Positions 38,369 to 49,972 of a stretch of DNA of 64,000 bases are shown here, one piece after another. Each line of letters begins with the position of its first letter. Within the stretch, counting starts at the first letter, position 1. The translations under genes and the position numbers were made by a program. The notes beneath the pieces are model-generated. The model was not told the DNA's origin, ran no database searches, and saw nothing but the letters and a program-made list of their open reading frames with translations. Source of the stretch: Diphasiastrum complanatum (Eukaryota; Streptophyta; Lycopodiopsida; Lycopodiales; Lycopodiaceae); the NCBI GenBank assembly GCA_029204225.1, contig MU831967.1, forward strand, positions 29,905 to 93,904. Reading direction: 5' to 3'.

Positions 38369-38382
38369 CTCCTCCTCACTTC
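38369..38382 (-). promoter_or_regulatory. Polypurine tract
   Basis: The minus strand reads GAAGTGAGGAGGAG directly next to the 3' LTR. This is the plus-strand DNA priming site of the element. Confidence 0.8.
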
Positions 38383-39941
38383 TAACTTGGCAAGTCTAAT
38401 GTACACATATCTACAACTCCAAGAGCATTTCTTAGCTTGAAAAATGAATCTTTAGCCAAAGATTTGGTTAAGATATCAGCTATGCATGAGGGTGAAGGCA
38501 CATGATGAAGTTGAACCTCCTTGGATTGCACCTTCTCCCTTACAAAGTGATGAGCTATCTCAATATGCTTTGTTCTAGCATGGAAGATCGGATTGGTAGC
38601 AATTTGTTGAGAAGCTTGATTGTCACAATAGATGCAAGGGACCTCCTCGGCCTTTAGCACTTGAAGCTCCACCAAAAGTCTTCTTAGCCATAGGAGTTCT
38701 TTGGTTGTTGAAGTCAATGCCTTGTACTTGGCTTCACAAGAGGAAAGAGAAATTGTATCTTGCTTTTTGGAAAGCCAAGATATCACTCCTCCACAAAGAA
38801 AAGTGAGAAATGCACTTATGGGTCTTCTATCCATCTTATCTCTTGCAAAATTTGAATCCAAAAATGCTCTCAAGTACAAGTTAGATCCTTGATAGAGAAT
38901 GCCAAAAAATCTAGTAGAAGAGACATATCTAAGCACTCTCTTGGCACTTTTCCAATGATGCATCAAGGGACCTTGCATATATTGACTTAACTTGCTTACA
39001 CTATGACTCAAATCTGGTTTAGTAATTGTCAAATAGATTAAGGAGCCTGTTAGCTTCCTAAAGAGTGTTATGTCCTCAAAGGATGCTTCATCACAGTCAT
39101 TAGTAACTTTACAAGTTTGCTCCATAGGGGTGTCAATCCCTTTACAATCTTTCATGCCAAACCTCTCAAGAATGGAAGTAGCATACTTTGATTGACTTAT
39201 AAAAGTAAAATCATTACCTCTAGTAACTTCTATTCCAAGTATGAACTTAAGAAGTCCTAGATCTACCATCTTGAATTTACTAGACAAGGAAACTTTAACA
39301 TTTCTTATGCCTTCACCATCATTTTCTGTCAATATGATATCATCAACATAAAGTAATAAAATGATGATCTTTCCATCATTACATTTGATGTACAAAGAAG
39401 GCTCATAAGAGCTAATCACAAAGCCAAGAGAGTAGAGAAAATCATGCAACCTAGAGTACCAAGATCTAGGTGCTTGCTTCAAGCCATATAGGCTCTTCCT
39501 TAAGTGGCAAACCTTGTCCTCCTCACCATCCTTGATGAAGCCCTCGGGTTGCAACATGTATATTTCCTCCTCCAAGTAGCCATTCAAAAAAGCATTTGTC
39601 ACATCCATTTGATAGAGATTCCACTTGAATAAAGTAGCAATACAAATGATCAATCTAATGGTTACAAGTTTTGCTATAGGAGCAAATGTTTTTTCATAAT
39701 CTATGTCTTTAGTTTGAAGAAACCCCTTAGAAACCAATCTAGCTTTGTACTTACTTATAGATCCATCTTGATTGTACTTTAATCTATAGATCCTCTTACA
39801 TGCAAGTGGCTTCTTCCCATATGGAAGGTGTACAAGATTCCAAGTTTGATTATCTATCAAAGCATCAAACTCTACTTGCATTGCATCTCTCCAAACTTGT
39901 GATCTACTTGCATCTTCATAACATGATGGCTCTTCAAGCAT
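38382..39941 (-). CDS. Copia reverse transcriptase-RNase H, 519 aa open frame
   Basis: It begins in the pre-RT stretch (EEPSCYEDASRSQVWRDAM), then NLVHLPYGKKPLACKRIYRL, KARLVSKGF, DYEKTFAPIAKL, MDVTNAFLNGYLEEEIYM and the active site LLLYVDDIILT at about residue 200. RNase H follows with KQDTISLSSCEAKYKAL, YCDNQASQQIA and RTKHIEIAHHFV, ending in ADILTKSLAKDSF. All main RT blocks are present and the frame is open, unlike the other copia copies here. It is the 3' part of a polyprotein, so its first Met is not a true start. In the family this enzyme makes cDNA in the particle. Confidence 0.9.
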   Translation of the reverse strand: MLEEPSCYEDASRSQVWRDAMQVEFDALIDNQTWNLVHLPYGKKPLACKRIYRLKYNQDGSISKYKARLVSKGFLQTKDIDYEKTFAPIAKLVTIRLIICIATLFKWNLYQMDVTNAFLNGYLEEEIYMLQPEGFIKDGEEDKVCHLRKSLYGLKQAPRSWYSRLHDFLYSLGFVISSYEPSLYIKCNDGKIIILLLYVDDIILTENDGEGIRNVKVSLSSKFKMVDLGLLKFILGIEVTRGNDFTFISQSKYATSILERFGMKDCKGIDTPMEQTCKVTNDCDEASFEDITLFRKLTGSLIYLTITKPDLSHSVSKLSQYMQGPLMHHWKSAKRVLRYVSSTRFFGILYQGSNLYLRAFLDSNFARDKMDRRPISAFLTFLCGGVISWLSKKQDTISLSSCEAKYKALTSTTKELLWLRRLLVELQVLKAEEVPCIYCDNQASQQIATNPIFHARTKHIEIAHHFVREKVQSKEVQLHHVPSPSCIADILTKSLAKDSFFKLRNALGVVDMCTLDLPS

Positions 39942-41168
39942 TTTGGTTAGAAAAGAGTAAGAGGTAAAGGAGATGTGTCTTCTCTTTTCTTTCCTTTTTC
40001 AAAGTATGTGAGCCTTGAAGGCTCGGCCTTGCTCCTTGTGGATCTTCTTGGCTCCTTTGGCAGTTAATTTTGATCTTCCAAAAGATCATTTTCAAGAGGC
40101 TCCTCCTCGGGTGTTGCAATATCTTCATCACCTAAGAGATTAGATGAATATGGATACAACTTGTAACTTTGAGATTCATCAAGCAAGACATCCTTCCTAC
40201 TTTTATTTTCTTTGAAATAGTATCAAATATCCTATATCCTTTGCTATTTTCACTATAGCCTACAAATATACCTTTGAAGGAAGTTGCATCTTCTTTCCTG
40301 CTTGTTTCCAAAGGAATGTGGACATAACATATACATCCAAACACTTTAAAATCTTTTACATTGGGCTTATTGCCAAACAAAGCTTGAAATGGTGAGATCC
40401 CACCAATAGCACTACTAGGAAGCCTATCACATAAGTAATTAGCACAAGTTATGGCCTCCCCCCAAAAAGTGATGGGTAGAGATGCATCAAGTCTTAAAGA
40501 CTATGCACATTCACAAAGACTCCTATTTTTCCTCTAGGCCACCCCATTTTGTTGGGGGTGTAAGGACAAGTGAGTTCTCTTTTAATGCCATTGATCTCAC
40601 AAAAGTCTCTCATCTTGTTGGAGATATACTCTCCTCCATTATCACATCTTAGAACTTTAGTGCAAGAACTAAATTGCTTTTCCACTAGAGACTTAAACTT
40701 TACAAAAGCTTCATATACAAGGCTTTTCTTAGGCAATAACTCAATCCAAGTGTATCTAGTACAATCATCAATAAAAGTCACATACATAAAAGCTCCTCCA
40801 TTACTTTCATGAGAAAAAGTATGTACATCTGAATGGATAAGATTTAAAGGTGAGGTAGATCTTGTTAAAGATCTCTTGTAGGAAGCCTTGTGTGACTTTG
40901 CAAGGCCACATGCCTCACACACTTTGCCACAATTCTTGAAAGCTTTTGGTAGGCCGAGAGCTAGCTCCTTTGATGCCATGGATTCCATTGATTGAATATT
41001 AGGATTGCCTAATCTTTTGTGCCAAAGCTCCACTTGAGTCAACTCCTCCCTAACCATATTCACACTTTCAATAGCCACATTAGCATCCAACTTGAAAAGC
41101 CTTCCTTGCTTAATGCCACTAGCTATGCACTTATTATTTTTTACACACTCCATTCTTGAAATGTACAT
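39934..41168 (-). pseudogene. Copia pre-integrase and integrase
   Basis: The minus-strand frame 41168-40494 contains LWHKRLGNPN and CEACGLAKSH, then LIHSDVHTF (first Asp) and RCDNGGEYISNKM (second Asp). A frameshift near 40555 disrupts the block holding the catalytic Glu (usually PQQNG). A stop lies at 40494-40496. After it come NVHSL-adjacent FWGEAITCANYL-like sequence, GNKPNVKDFKVFGC and VHIPLE, FVGYSENSKGYRIF, and another frame change near 40200. The breaks make it inactive as it stands. Confidence 0.85.
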
Positions 41169-42135
41169 CTAGTCCATTGTCCATTAATTGACCAACACTA
41201 AGCAAGTTTTTTGTAATGGATGGAACATACAAAACATTATCAAGATCTATCCTTTTAGATGATCCTAAGCATAATGGAATAGATCCTATGACATCTATCT
41301 TGCATTCTTGATCACTAGCTGTGTAGATTGATTTCTTAGAATCATTACAAGAAAGTAGATAAGAGAAATAATGCTTGTTGAGTGACATGTGGAAACTAGC
41401 CCCACTATCAATCCACCATTGCTTCCCTTTGGAGGTAGATGCTCCATCCTTTGCCTCGGCCTCCTTGCCTTGAATCTTCTTGAAAGGATGAGACTTCTTC
41501 TTGCCTTTAGATGTGAAGTTTGATTTCTCATCCCCATTATGTAGTGATAAGGACCCCATTCTTGTTTTGAGGTGTAGAATCCTACTCTCCTCGGCCACAA
41601 GAGCATTATGCAATTTTTCAATTGATGGAAGTTGGTCTTGAATAGAAAAAGATTGAACTAGATTAGAGAACTCATCTCCTAATCCATTCAAGATTACTTG
41701 TACTAGTTCATTATCTTGTATCTTCTCTCCTATAGATCCCAATTCTTTGTTCAAGGATTTTATCCTTAGGACATACTCTTGTCCATTTTCTCCACTTCCC
41801 CTCATGCTTTGCAAGATCAAGTTTCTTAGCATAAGTACTTTTGAAGTGTTATTGGATTCATAAATGTTCCAAGCCTCTTTTGACGTGGTACAAGAAGCCA
41901 CCTCCTTCAAGAGGTCATTGCTTACATTTAACTTCAAGCAATGTAGGGCTAATCTAACTCTCTTCTTGTACTTTAGTTGTTCTTGGGGAGTTTGAGGCTC
42001 TTCCTCAACTCCTAAGACAATATCAAAGAGATCATGAACCACTAGTAGTGATTCCATTCTCACTTTCCAAATGGAATAGTTTGTGGAAGTTAGTTTCTCA
42101 CTAGATTCTAACATATATCCACCCATGGATGTCAT
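41134..42135 (-). CDS. Copia Gag-protease frame, no zinc knuckle
   Basis: A 333-codon frame. Residues 1-230 are copia Gag: NYSIWKVRMESLLVVHDLFD, LALHCLKLNVSNDLLKEV, AWNIYESNN, MLRNLILQSM, LNGLGDEFSNLVQSF and LVAEESRI. After a Lys/Ser-rich stretch it goes straight into the protease: WWIDSGASFHMS, then IDLDNVLYVPSITKNLLSVG. The CCHC zinc knuckle expected between Gag and protease is absent; the frame stays open, so an in-frame deletion is likely. The frame ends at a stop at 41134 shortly before the pre-integrase part. Its Met at 42135 is a plausible true start. Confidence 0.88.
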   Translation of the reverse strand: MTSMGGYMLESSEKLTSTNYSIWKVRMESLLVVHDLFDIVLGVEEEPQTPQEQLKYKKRVRLALHCLKLNVSNDLLKEVASCTTSKEAWNIYESNNTSKVLMLRNLILQSMRGSGENGQEYVLRIKSLNKELGSIGEKIQDNELVQVILNGLGDEFSNLVQSFSIQDQLPSIEKLHNALVAEESRILHLKTRMGSLSLHNGDEKSNFTSKGKKKSHPFKKIQGKEAEAKDGASTSKGKQWWIDSGASFHMSLNKHYFSYLLSCNDSKKSIYTASDQECKIDVIGSIPLCLGSSKRIDLDNVLYVPSITKNLLSVGQLMDNGLDVHFKNGVCKK

Positions 42136-42718
42136 TCTGAATGAAAGCCTATGAGATACACAAAGTTCTCTTGATAAGGTGTGATCTAAGATAGATTTCT
42201 AGCTTTCAATAAGCTTCTAATCTCGGCCCAATCAATCCTAGTTCAACTTGGATGATGGTATAATAGATCAACTACAAATATCCTAGCAATTCATTCCTCA
42301 AAAAAAATTGATTCTAGTTCAAATTGGTTTGATATTTCACACACACTTAAGATCTGAACAAATCAGCCTTAAAGCTCTAATCTAATGCTTTAAAATGACT
42401 TGGTTCAATGACTCAAATCACTATTTTATCATTAGCATTCAATAGTTTGAACTAGATCTAGACAATGCACTAAAAACCTTGAATTTTGGACTAGTATGCA
42501 CTTTTTTGGATCAAAAAACGCTTATGGAAGTTAATTTGAAGGTTGTTGTATGGTTTCACACGTGTGGATAGTACTTCAGCAGCCCACAAATTGATCTTGA
42601 CCAAAAACAATGATGTTACTTCTCTCTTTGAACTCGCCCTCTCAATTAGAACTCAAAAACAACAAATTGTCAATGATTTCTCAAGTACTATTAATCATTT
42701 AGATCACTCTTAGAATTG

Positions 42719-42730
42719 GCTTTGATACCA
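42719..42730 (-). promoter_or_regulatory. Primer-binding site of the complete copia element
   Basis: The plus strand reads GCTTTGATACCA (minus TGGTATCAAAGC), one base different from the usual tRNA-Met site, and abuts the 5' LTR at 42731. Confidence 0.92.
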
Positions 42731-43581
42731 TGTCAATTTTCGGAGAAAAAGGACAAATATTGATTGTACTATCAATCATTAAGAGTTATTGATTGCTTAA
42801 TCAAAAGATCTATCAAGTTCTAGATGTTAGATCTTGATCTAGATGCTTTACACTATGCTTAAAGCAAGAGCAATGGATCAAATGATCAAACACATGGATA
42901 GACGGCCTCACACATGTGGAGGACAGTACCTGTACGGCCTGTTTACAGAGAGTAAAGTACATTAACTTACAATTGCATTTCATTCATCGAAACTCAAGAC
43001 AAATGTGGAAATCTCAACAAAACTAGAATTTGCCAATGTCACATCAACTTGTTATTGATTTGGTTGATATCTTTATAGATCAAGTACATCCACGAGCTGT
43101 GTACTGTCCAGAAGGCCTTCACACATGTGAAGAGTGCCTAGTCATCCAGATCCACCACTGGGAGCCATATGTGCTCATTTCCCAAAGCTGACTATTCTCT
43201 TTGGCTAGAAAACAATAAGTTAGTCTTCCACATTCATAGGAATATTCCCTATAAAATAGGATCTAGTGCAATCTTTCTATCTTATCTTCTAGAAGCTTAT
43301 CCACACATGTTAATGATATCTTGACATGTGTGAGTAATAACTCATTCACATGGAAGTCCAATCTATTTACAAAAAGTTTGACCAATTTGACCATTTTCAA
43401 ATTCTACTCAAAGGTCAATTTCACACTAGTGTAGATCAAGCTAAAACCAATGTAACTTAATAAAAATGACTTATGTACATTCTTTCACACGTGGGAATAG
43501 ACTCCACACGTGTGAGATCCTATCAAGCTCAAATAACTTGAGATCTACAAGATACAACAAGTTGGCAGTGATATTTTAACA
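42731..43581 (-). repeat. 5' LTR of the complete copia element
   Basis: It matches the 3' LTR at 37560-38368 along its whole length with scattered substitutions and one extra segment (near 43105-43160, including CACATGTGAAGAGTGCC). The putative TATA box is changed to TGTAAA. Confidence 0.95.
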
Positions 43582-44600
43582 TATCATACTCTTAAATTTG
43601 CTATGTCTGATGCCATTCGTGAAGAAGATGAAGGGTCCAATGATGAGGACCATAAAGAGAAAAGAGCTCACCGTGTTTCCAATGAAAATCATCCAAGTGA
43701 GCAAAGAGATTTAGACCAAGTTTGGAAATCTCAATTCAAGTTGATGAATCAACAACATCAACAATAGATGGAGAAACTCAACAAAGAGTTTCAACAAACT
43801 TTAAAGTCAATTCGAAGTCAGCTGCCAGGGCAATTGTCCTCTGGTAACGTTATCCATAAGTGGGAAGACACATGGTGCCCACAATGTTGTGGAGCACATA
43901 CCCGTAATGGGTGTTCATCACACAGACCTTACGAAATGCAACATTGTATACTTTGTGACACGACCACTCATACCACATCAAGCTATAGGTACAATCCACA
44001 CAACATGCAATATTCTAAGCCACAACAATATCCACCCTGAGGACAACCACAAGCACCATATAACCCACATTATATGAGTCAAGTTCAGAAGTTGCCAAGA
44101 CAACAACCATGCACAACAACAAAGATTGGCACTCCTAGGTCCAAGAGGATCTGATCACAACCAAACAGGCCAAACCAACAAAATCGACCTCATGTACATG
44201 CCAATGTGGTCCAGAACTCACGTATAGGCCAACGTGGTCTAGAACTTCTCTTATGACACCCCAGCCTATGAATCTACTTATGATGAAGGTACTAATAACA
44301 CATACGTAGATGAGGCATCGACCTCTTATCCAAATGAGCAATATTATCTGGAGGAGCAACCTATTCAAGTTGACCAAAATGGTTATGTCATTTTCCCTTC
44401 AACACTTTAGAAGAGATGCTTTGTATGCGGAGAAACCACTCACTTTCAAAGTGAATGTAGATTGTGATATCAATTTGTTGCTAAATGTGCTGATTGTATC
44501 AGAAGGCATTGCTATAAATATTGCCCTAACCAAAACAAAAAGACAGTTCCAGTGCATAGGGTATCTGAAGAGCCGTTGCTTGCTGTGATATGAGCGCAAC
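43582..44600 (+). pseudogene. Gypsy gag, 3' part (right of nested copia)
   Basis: The frame continues from 37559: the joint reads through TATCA into HTLKFAMSDAIREED, matching NAMNDAIREED of the other gypsy Gag. A stop at about 43765 follows. Then come four zinc knuckles in two pairs: CPQCCGAHTRNGC and a decayed CILCDTTTH... near 43880-43970, and CFVCGETTHFQSEC and CADCIRRHCYKYC near 44415-44540. Several stops interrupt the frame. The knuckle order is the same as in the minus-strand gypsy Gag. Confidence 0.83.
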
Positions 44601-45360
44601 ATAGAGCCTTAGATTAGAATAAGGACCTAGCACAACCACCACCTAGTGCTAATACTTCCATGATTCCATAGTCATACCCTGACCCTATAGAAGCTCAAAG
44701 GCAATACCATAAATTCTGAGATGAGTTTGATAGAGCTGAAGATAGGATTTCTACTTCACCATATGCCCAGTTACCTATTCAAGGTAACCACCATGACGAA
44801 TAGAGGTTCTTTCCGATCTCTTGTGTGCAACATCCAGAATCAATAAACACTCTGTATACAGATCAAAATTAAAAGTCTATCAATGAGACATACACAATGA
44901 TGAAATCTTAAGTACTATTGACAAAGACCTAGTTAAAAAAAAACACAAAAAAATCCATGCATGCCTACTACTAAGAATACACAAACATCTCGTGTGCTGA
45001 AAAACAAATCAAAGGTTGATGTACGATTGACTGACAAGCAATTCCAAATGTGCAAAAAGCTGAAACAGCCGATCAAATCTTTGATTTAAAACCCAAAAAA
45101 TCCTAGTCAAACTTCAGCATCTACAAGCAGACTTGTAGAGGACATTTCTAAAATCCCACTAGAGATAGTTGATGATCCATTGTATGATGTTCCACAACAC
45201 TTTAAAGATTACACAACTGATGATGTGATCATCAATATGGTAAAGCCAAAATGGGAACCTCAACCACCATCAACTTCATTTGAGGGACCTGCAAAGACCA
45301 TACCTCTAAATCTGAAGGATAGTGATGAAGACACATACCATGCATGCATGTAGGAGCCCA
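44601..45360 (+). pseudogene. Gypsy protease and linker, eroded
   Basis: Position and strand place this between Gag and RT of the plus-strand gypsy element. I find only short open pieces with stops and no clear protease active-site box, so the protease may be lost or deleted. Confidence 0.4.
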
Positions 45361-46160
45361 TCTGAATCCAACCCAATTACGAGATTTGGAAAAGTTATTG
45401 TGCAAATACAAAGACGTGTTTGTGTGGAGCTATAAAGAAATGAAGGGGGTCCCTCCTGACATTGTAGTGCATACAATCCCACTACAGGATGGTGCAATAC
45501 CTATGTGAGCCAAACCTTATCGCACCAATCCTACCTATCGAGAGAAAATAAGAGAAGATATTTAGAAGCTTCTAGATGCTGGTTTCATTTATGAAATTGA
45601 GCACACAAGTTGGGTATCGCCAATTGTGATGGTACCAAAGAAAAATGGTAAACTTTGTATCTATGTAGATTTAAAGAAACTTAATGATAAAATAGAGAAA
45701 AATCACTTTCCAATACCTTTGACCACACAAATCCTCAAAGATATGGCAGGAGCAGAAGCTTTTAGCTTCCTGAACAGTTTTAGTGGCTATTTCTTAGTCG
45801 AAATTGCTCCTCAAGGTTGTTTCAAAATGGCCTTTGTTATAGACTTTGGCACATTTGCATATAAAGTTATGCCATTCGGTCTATGAAATGCCCCATCTAC
45901 ATTCCAAAGGGTGATGCAACAAGCTTTCAAGGATCTGTTACACAAGAATATAGAGATTTATCTCGATGATCTTGGTGTATATTCGTCTGTAGACAAGCAT
46001 CTTGATGCCCTGGACAAGTTTTTATTCGTTGTCAAAGGTTCAAAATTTCATTGAATTCCGAAAAGTGTCAAATCTGGGTTACCCATGGTGTGGTACTGGG
46101 CCATATCATCTCTTGAAATGGTATCGCCACTGATCTTGAAAAGATCAGGGCGATTTTAGA
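45361..46160 (+). pseudogene. Gypsy reverse transcriptase
   Basis: The frame reads FVWSYKEMKGVPPDIVVHTI, YEIEHTSWVSPIVMVPKKNG, DLKKLNDKI, HFPIPLTTQI, YKVMPFGL, a stop, NAPSTFQRVMQQAF and IYLDDLGVYS. In-frame stops lie at about 45508, 45565 and 45885, with further breaks after 46000. It shares the YLDDLG active-site box with the copy at 8960-9960 but differs at many positions, so the two are old, separate insertions. Confidence 0.88.
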
Positions 46161-46850
46161 AATGCCTCTACCATATACAGTGAAGAAAATTTATGTCTTT
46201 CTAGGCCACACATGTTATTATCATATTTTTATAATACACTACATCGATAAAGCATGGTTAGTATACAAAATTGTTATTGATCCAAGGTGGACAAAAGAAC
46301 AGATTAAAGCCTTCAAAGATCTCAAACAGACTTTAGTCATTACACCTATTCTTCACATGCCTGATTATAATAAGGAGTTCCATGTGCATATGGATGCCAG
46401 TAAGTATGCCATTGGTGCTATTTTAATACAACCCAAAGAATTCGGAAAGGATTTCCCAATCTGTTTTTTAAGCCGTCAGCTGGTTCTAGTTGAAGCTAAC
46501 TATTCCACTACAGACATAGAAGCATTAGCAATGGTCTATGTTGTTCAACAATTTTGTCATTATTTGCTAGGCTTGCTGACCATCATGTTCTTCTTTATCT
46601 ATTGAATAAACCATGCAAAATAGGATGAATTGCACGATGGCTGTTGATACTTTTAGAATTCAACTTTTGAGTGGTTATTCGAAAGGGATCACAACATTTT
46701 TGGCTGATTATTTTTCACGATGACCCAATTGTGAACCATCTGATGAGCCAATAAATGGTGAGTTACTAGATTGTGAACTCAAGGGTGAAGGCCAGTCCTA
46801 AGTTCTTAAAGGCCAAGAGATTTATTGGCTTATCATTCACATAAAGCTAG
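46161..46850 (+). pseudogene. Gypsy RNase H and truncated end
   Basis: An open frame of 147 codons (46162-46605) has MPLPYTVKKIYVFLGHTCYY, IIHYIDKAWLVYKI and the RNase H core MDASKYAIGAILIQP, CFLSRQLVLVEANYSTTDIE and LAMVYVVQQFCHYL. It then continues in broken frames to LADYFSR and DEPINGELLDCELK. There is no zinc-binding region or integrase after it, so the element is truncated at about 46850. Confidence 0.82.
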
Positions 46851-47839
46851 TCTCGAATCAAACTTAAATGAAAATCGAATAAGACTTTAAATCAAAGCTC
46901 AAAAACATTGCATCACATAAATTCATTCACATAACAACAGAAGCACTGAGGGGTCAAGATGGGGACCCCCCCTCCCCGAAGGATTCTTTTCTTGTCATTA
47001 TGTAAATCCAATTGGCCAATGCCAATTACATATACAATGGATTCCAATAGGTGTCTCTAAATAGGAACATCAACTTAAGTTAGACTTAGTTCCTTTCCAT
47101 GATTTTAATTCCATATTTAGCTTAACATAAGCATAGAAATTTCTTCATAAGTCTTAATCCTTCCGACATGCAATCATGTTGGATCTTAGACTCTTGATGC
47201 AATCAAAATGGATCTTAGATTCTTGACATGCAATCATGATGGTTCTTAGATTCTTGACATGCAATCATGAGGGTTTGTAGATTCTTGACATGCAACTGTC
47301 TGAAGTGACATGCATGGTCATTAGGCAATGCATGGTGTGACATGCAAGCTTCAAATCTGACATGCAAGCTTTAGAAGAGAGAGAGTGTATTTGTGTGTGT
47401 GATGTGAAAGAGAGATAGAAATCCGAGAGGGTCCGAGCTCCAAAAATTTTGCAATCCACAAAATAGCATAGTCTCCTTGAGGTAATGCCTCAATCATCTT
47501 CTCCAAAGCACATGTACACAACAAATAACAAATGGGCAGAGCTTGGATGCATCATCCTTCAATCCTCTTGGTAGTGGGGTGCATTTCCACTTATATAGAG
47601 AGTGGAGAGTCCTTCCAAAATGAGTGAGATGTCAAGTTCAAGTGCATGAGGTGTGAGGAAGACTCCAATTGGACTTAGGGTGAAGTGGAGTGCATGGATG
47701 AGGTGCATTAGCTAGAGAGAGTGAATGGGTGATGTGTATTAGCTTGGAAGAATTATTATGATGATTTGGCATATGAAGTGAGTGTGAAGTTTTTAGCACG
47801 TGTGAACTTCACCACACACCCTACAGGATCTTATTGAGG
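46851..47839. other. Gene-less stretch with a 31-bp tandem repeat
   Basis: No coding frame is recognised. At 47164-47300 a unit of about 31 bp (CTTGACATGCAATCATG...TCTTAGATT) occurs about four times. The stretch sits between a truncated gypsy element and a copia LTR and could be LTR or leader sequence of another element. Confidence 0.4.
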
Positions 47840-48497
47840 TGTTGTGATTGCACAAGATTGATCAAAGAACAGTATGCTTAAAAAATCTAAGACAAGAGCA
47901 CAATGACATACATCTGATGAAAAAATCTAACTCTTCACTATGAGAGATGAATGTCAGAAATAATTCTAAGTGTTCAGTATTGGAAAAAGAGGCTGCTCTA
48001 GGGTAGAGAGAGATAATCAAGCATAGAAAACTCGGATAGAGAGAGAATGAGTCCAAAACACCAAAATCTCAATATTCACAATATGGCAAAACATGCCCAG
48101 CTTTTCCTACATGAGAGAGACTCGAATTCCTACAGTGGAGTTGCATGGAAAGTCCACTTAACTGAACTAATTCACCTACCAGAGATCCACATGTGTAACT
48201 GCATGTACTGCATGTCAACTCATAAAACTGCCTAGACATGTGTAGATCACAAAAACTACTTTGCATGTTGCATGCACTGATTGCATGTGGCTTGCATGCA
48301 TACAGTATGACTTTGCATGTTATCTAAACTACTGCATGTCATCAAAATTGAACCTATCTAACTTAAATCCGAGCTACACTAGAAGGATATCTGCTCAATT
48401 CACACTCCTTTTATGTACAACATGAAATTTAGTGGAAATCACCACGGACAAGGCCCCAAACTCGAGATAGGAAGATAATATTTTAATAATCTTCACA
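47840..48497 (-). repeat. 3' LTR of the copia element at 48512-53159
   Basis: The inner end reads CTTCACA at 48497, followed by CTCCTCCTT, the complement of a purine tract, as in the complete copia element. The outer start TGTTGTGATTGC at 47840 is a guess. It is rich in TGCATG and GCATGT (48180-48330). Confidence 0.5.
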
Positions 48498-48511
48498 CTC
48501 CTCCTTAAAAT

Positions 48512-49972
48512 TTATATTCCTATCAACATAGACTTCGAAATTAGGCCAAAGTTTGACCTCATCTTCATAAAGAGGCTTGGTGAGAAGATCTGCAACACAA
48601 TCTGAAGATGCAACATGTTCCAATGAGATCTCTCTCGTAATGACTTTTTCTCATACAAAATAATGAGCCACTTCAATATGCTTGCTCCTTGCACGAGATT
48701 GGATTATTTGCAAGAGCTTGAGCAGAAATGTTATCATTTCTTGATAATTGGAAGATCTTCATCTGCATAACACTTTAGCTCCAAAAGTAGCCTTTTGATC
48801 CATATAACCTCCTTTGTTGTGGTTGTAAGAGATTTGTATTCAGCTTCATAGGATGATAAGGAAATAGTTGTCTGTTTCTTTGATAGCCAAGAAACCAAGT
48901 TCCCTCCAAAAAATATAGTGTAAGCACTTGTGGATTTCCTATCCAACCTGTCTTTTGCAAAATCTAAATCTGAAAAAGCAATCAAAGTCAGATCGTCTCC
49001 TTCGTAGAATAATCCATAATCCAAGGTAGAAGATATATACCTCAAGACTCTTTTAGCCAACTTCCAATGATATAACTTTGGATCCTGCATGTTTTGACTT
49101 AGATTATGAACACAAAAGCTTAGATCAGGCTAGTCACTGTTAACCAAATAAGTGAGCCAATAAGACTCCTATAAAGAGTGATGTCCACAAAGGATTTTTT
49201 ATCATCTTTTATAGGAACTTTTACAGTGTGCTCCATAGGTGTATCTATGCCTTTAAAGTTTTCCATATGGAATTTTAGAGCATGGAAAGTGCATATCTAC
49301 TTTGGCTTATAAATGCATGACCTTTCCAAAAACCTATTTCAAGGCCTAGAATATAGTGAAGAACTCCTAAGTCCTGCATCTTAAACTCAATACCAAGTGC
49401 ATTCTTAGTTTAGACTTCAACTAACTTCTCATTATTTCCACAAAGAATGATATCATCTACATATATGAGAAGTAGAATTACAAAGTTATCTACAAACTTA
49501 TAATCAAAGAAGGGCCATATTCACTTAGACAAAATCAAAGTGATATGAGACATGAGTTGAGCCTTGCATACCAAGACCTTGGTGCCTATTTCAGTCCATA
49601 CAGACTTTTGAGCACAAGACAAACTTTTGATTCATTACCTTCCTTCACAAAACTTGGAGGCTGCTCCATGTAAATCTCCTCCTCAAGGTAACCATTGATA
49701 AATGTATTAGAAACATCAAGCTGGAACATACTCCATTTGTGAAAACATGCAAGAGATATGGGTATTCGAATTGTTATCATATTTGCAACTGGTGCAAAGG
49801 TGTCTTCATAATCAAGACCTTTGATTTGTGAGTAGCCTTTGGCACAAAGTCTTGCTTTATACTTATTGATAGATCCATCGTGATTATACTTGATTCTAGA
49901 TACTGACTTACATCCAATCACATGCATGTTGTTTGGTGGCTCCACAGGCTCCCATGTGTTGTTTGACATCAA
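48512..49972 (-). pseudogene. Copia reverse transcriptase-RNase H
   Basis: 49586-49972 reads NTWEPVEPPNNMHVIGCKS, KARLCAKGYSQIKGLDYEDT and LDVSNTFINGYLEEEIYM. The active site IYVDDIILCGN lies near 49460 in a broken stretch (49090-49585). 48734-49090 is the RNase H start (KLAKRVLRYISSTLDYG, KQTTISLSSYEAEYKSL). The end, near 48512-48733, is frameshifted. Many stops disable it. Confidence 0.82.

Larger units (their letters stand above)
37560..43581 (-). mobile_element. Complete Ty1/copia element nested in gypsy gag
   Basis: The element is 6022 bp, flanked by a perfect TATCA duplication, with LTRs of 809 bp (37560-38368) and 851 bp (42731-43581), a primer-binding site at 42719-42730 and a purine tract at 38369-38382. 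The minus strand encodes gag-protease, integrase, then reverse transcriptase-RNase H, the Ty1/copia order. The longest frame is 519 codons. A few stops and frameshifts break the rest. The LTRs are clearly alike but not identical, so it is fairly recent among the elements here. The copies at 23941-26780 and 47840-53159 are relatives. Confidence 0.95.
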
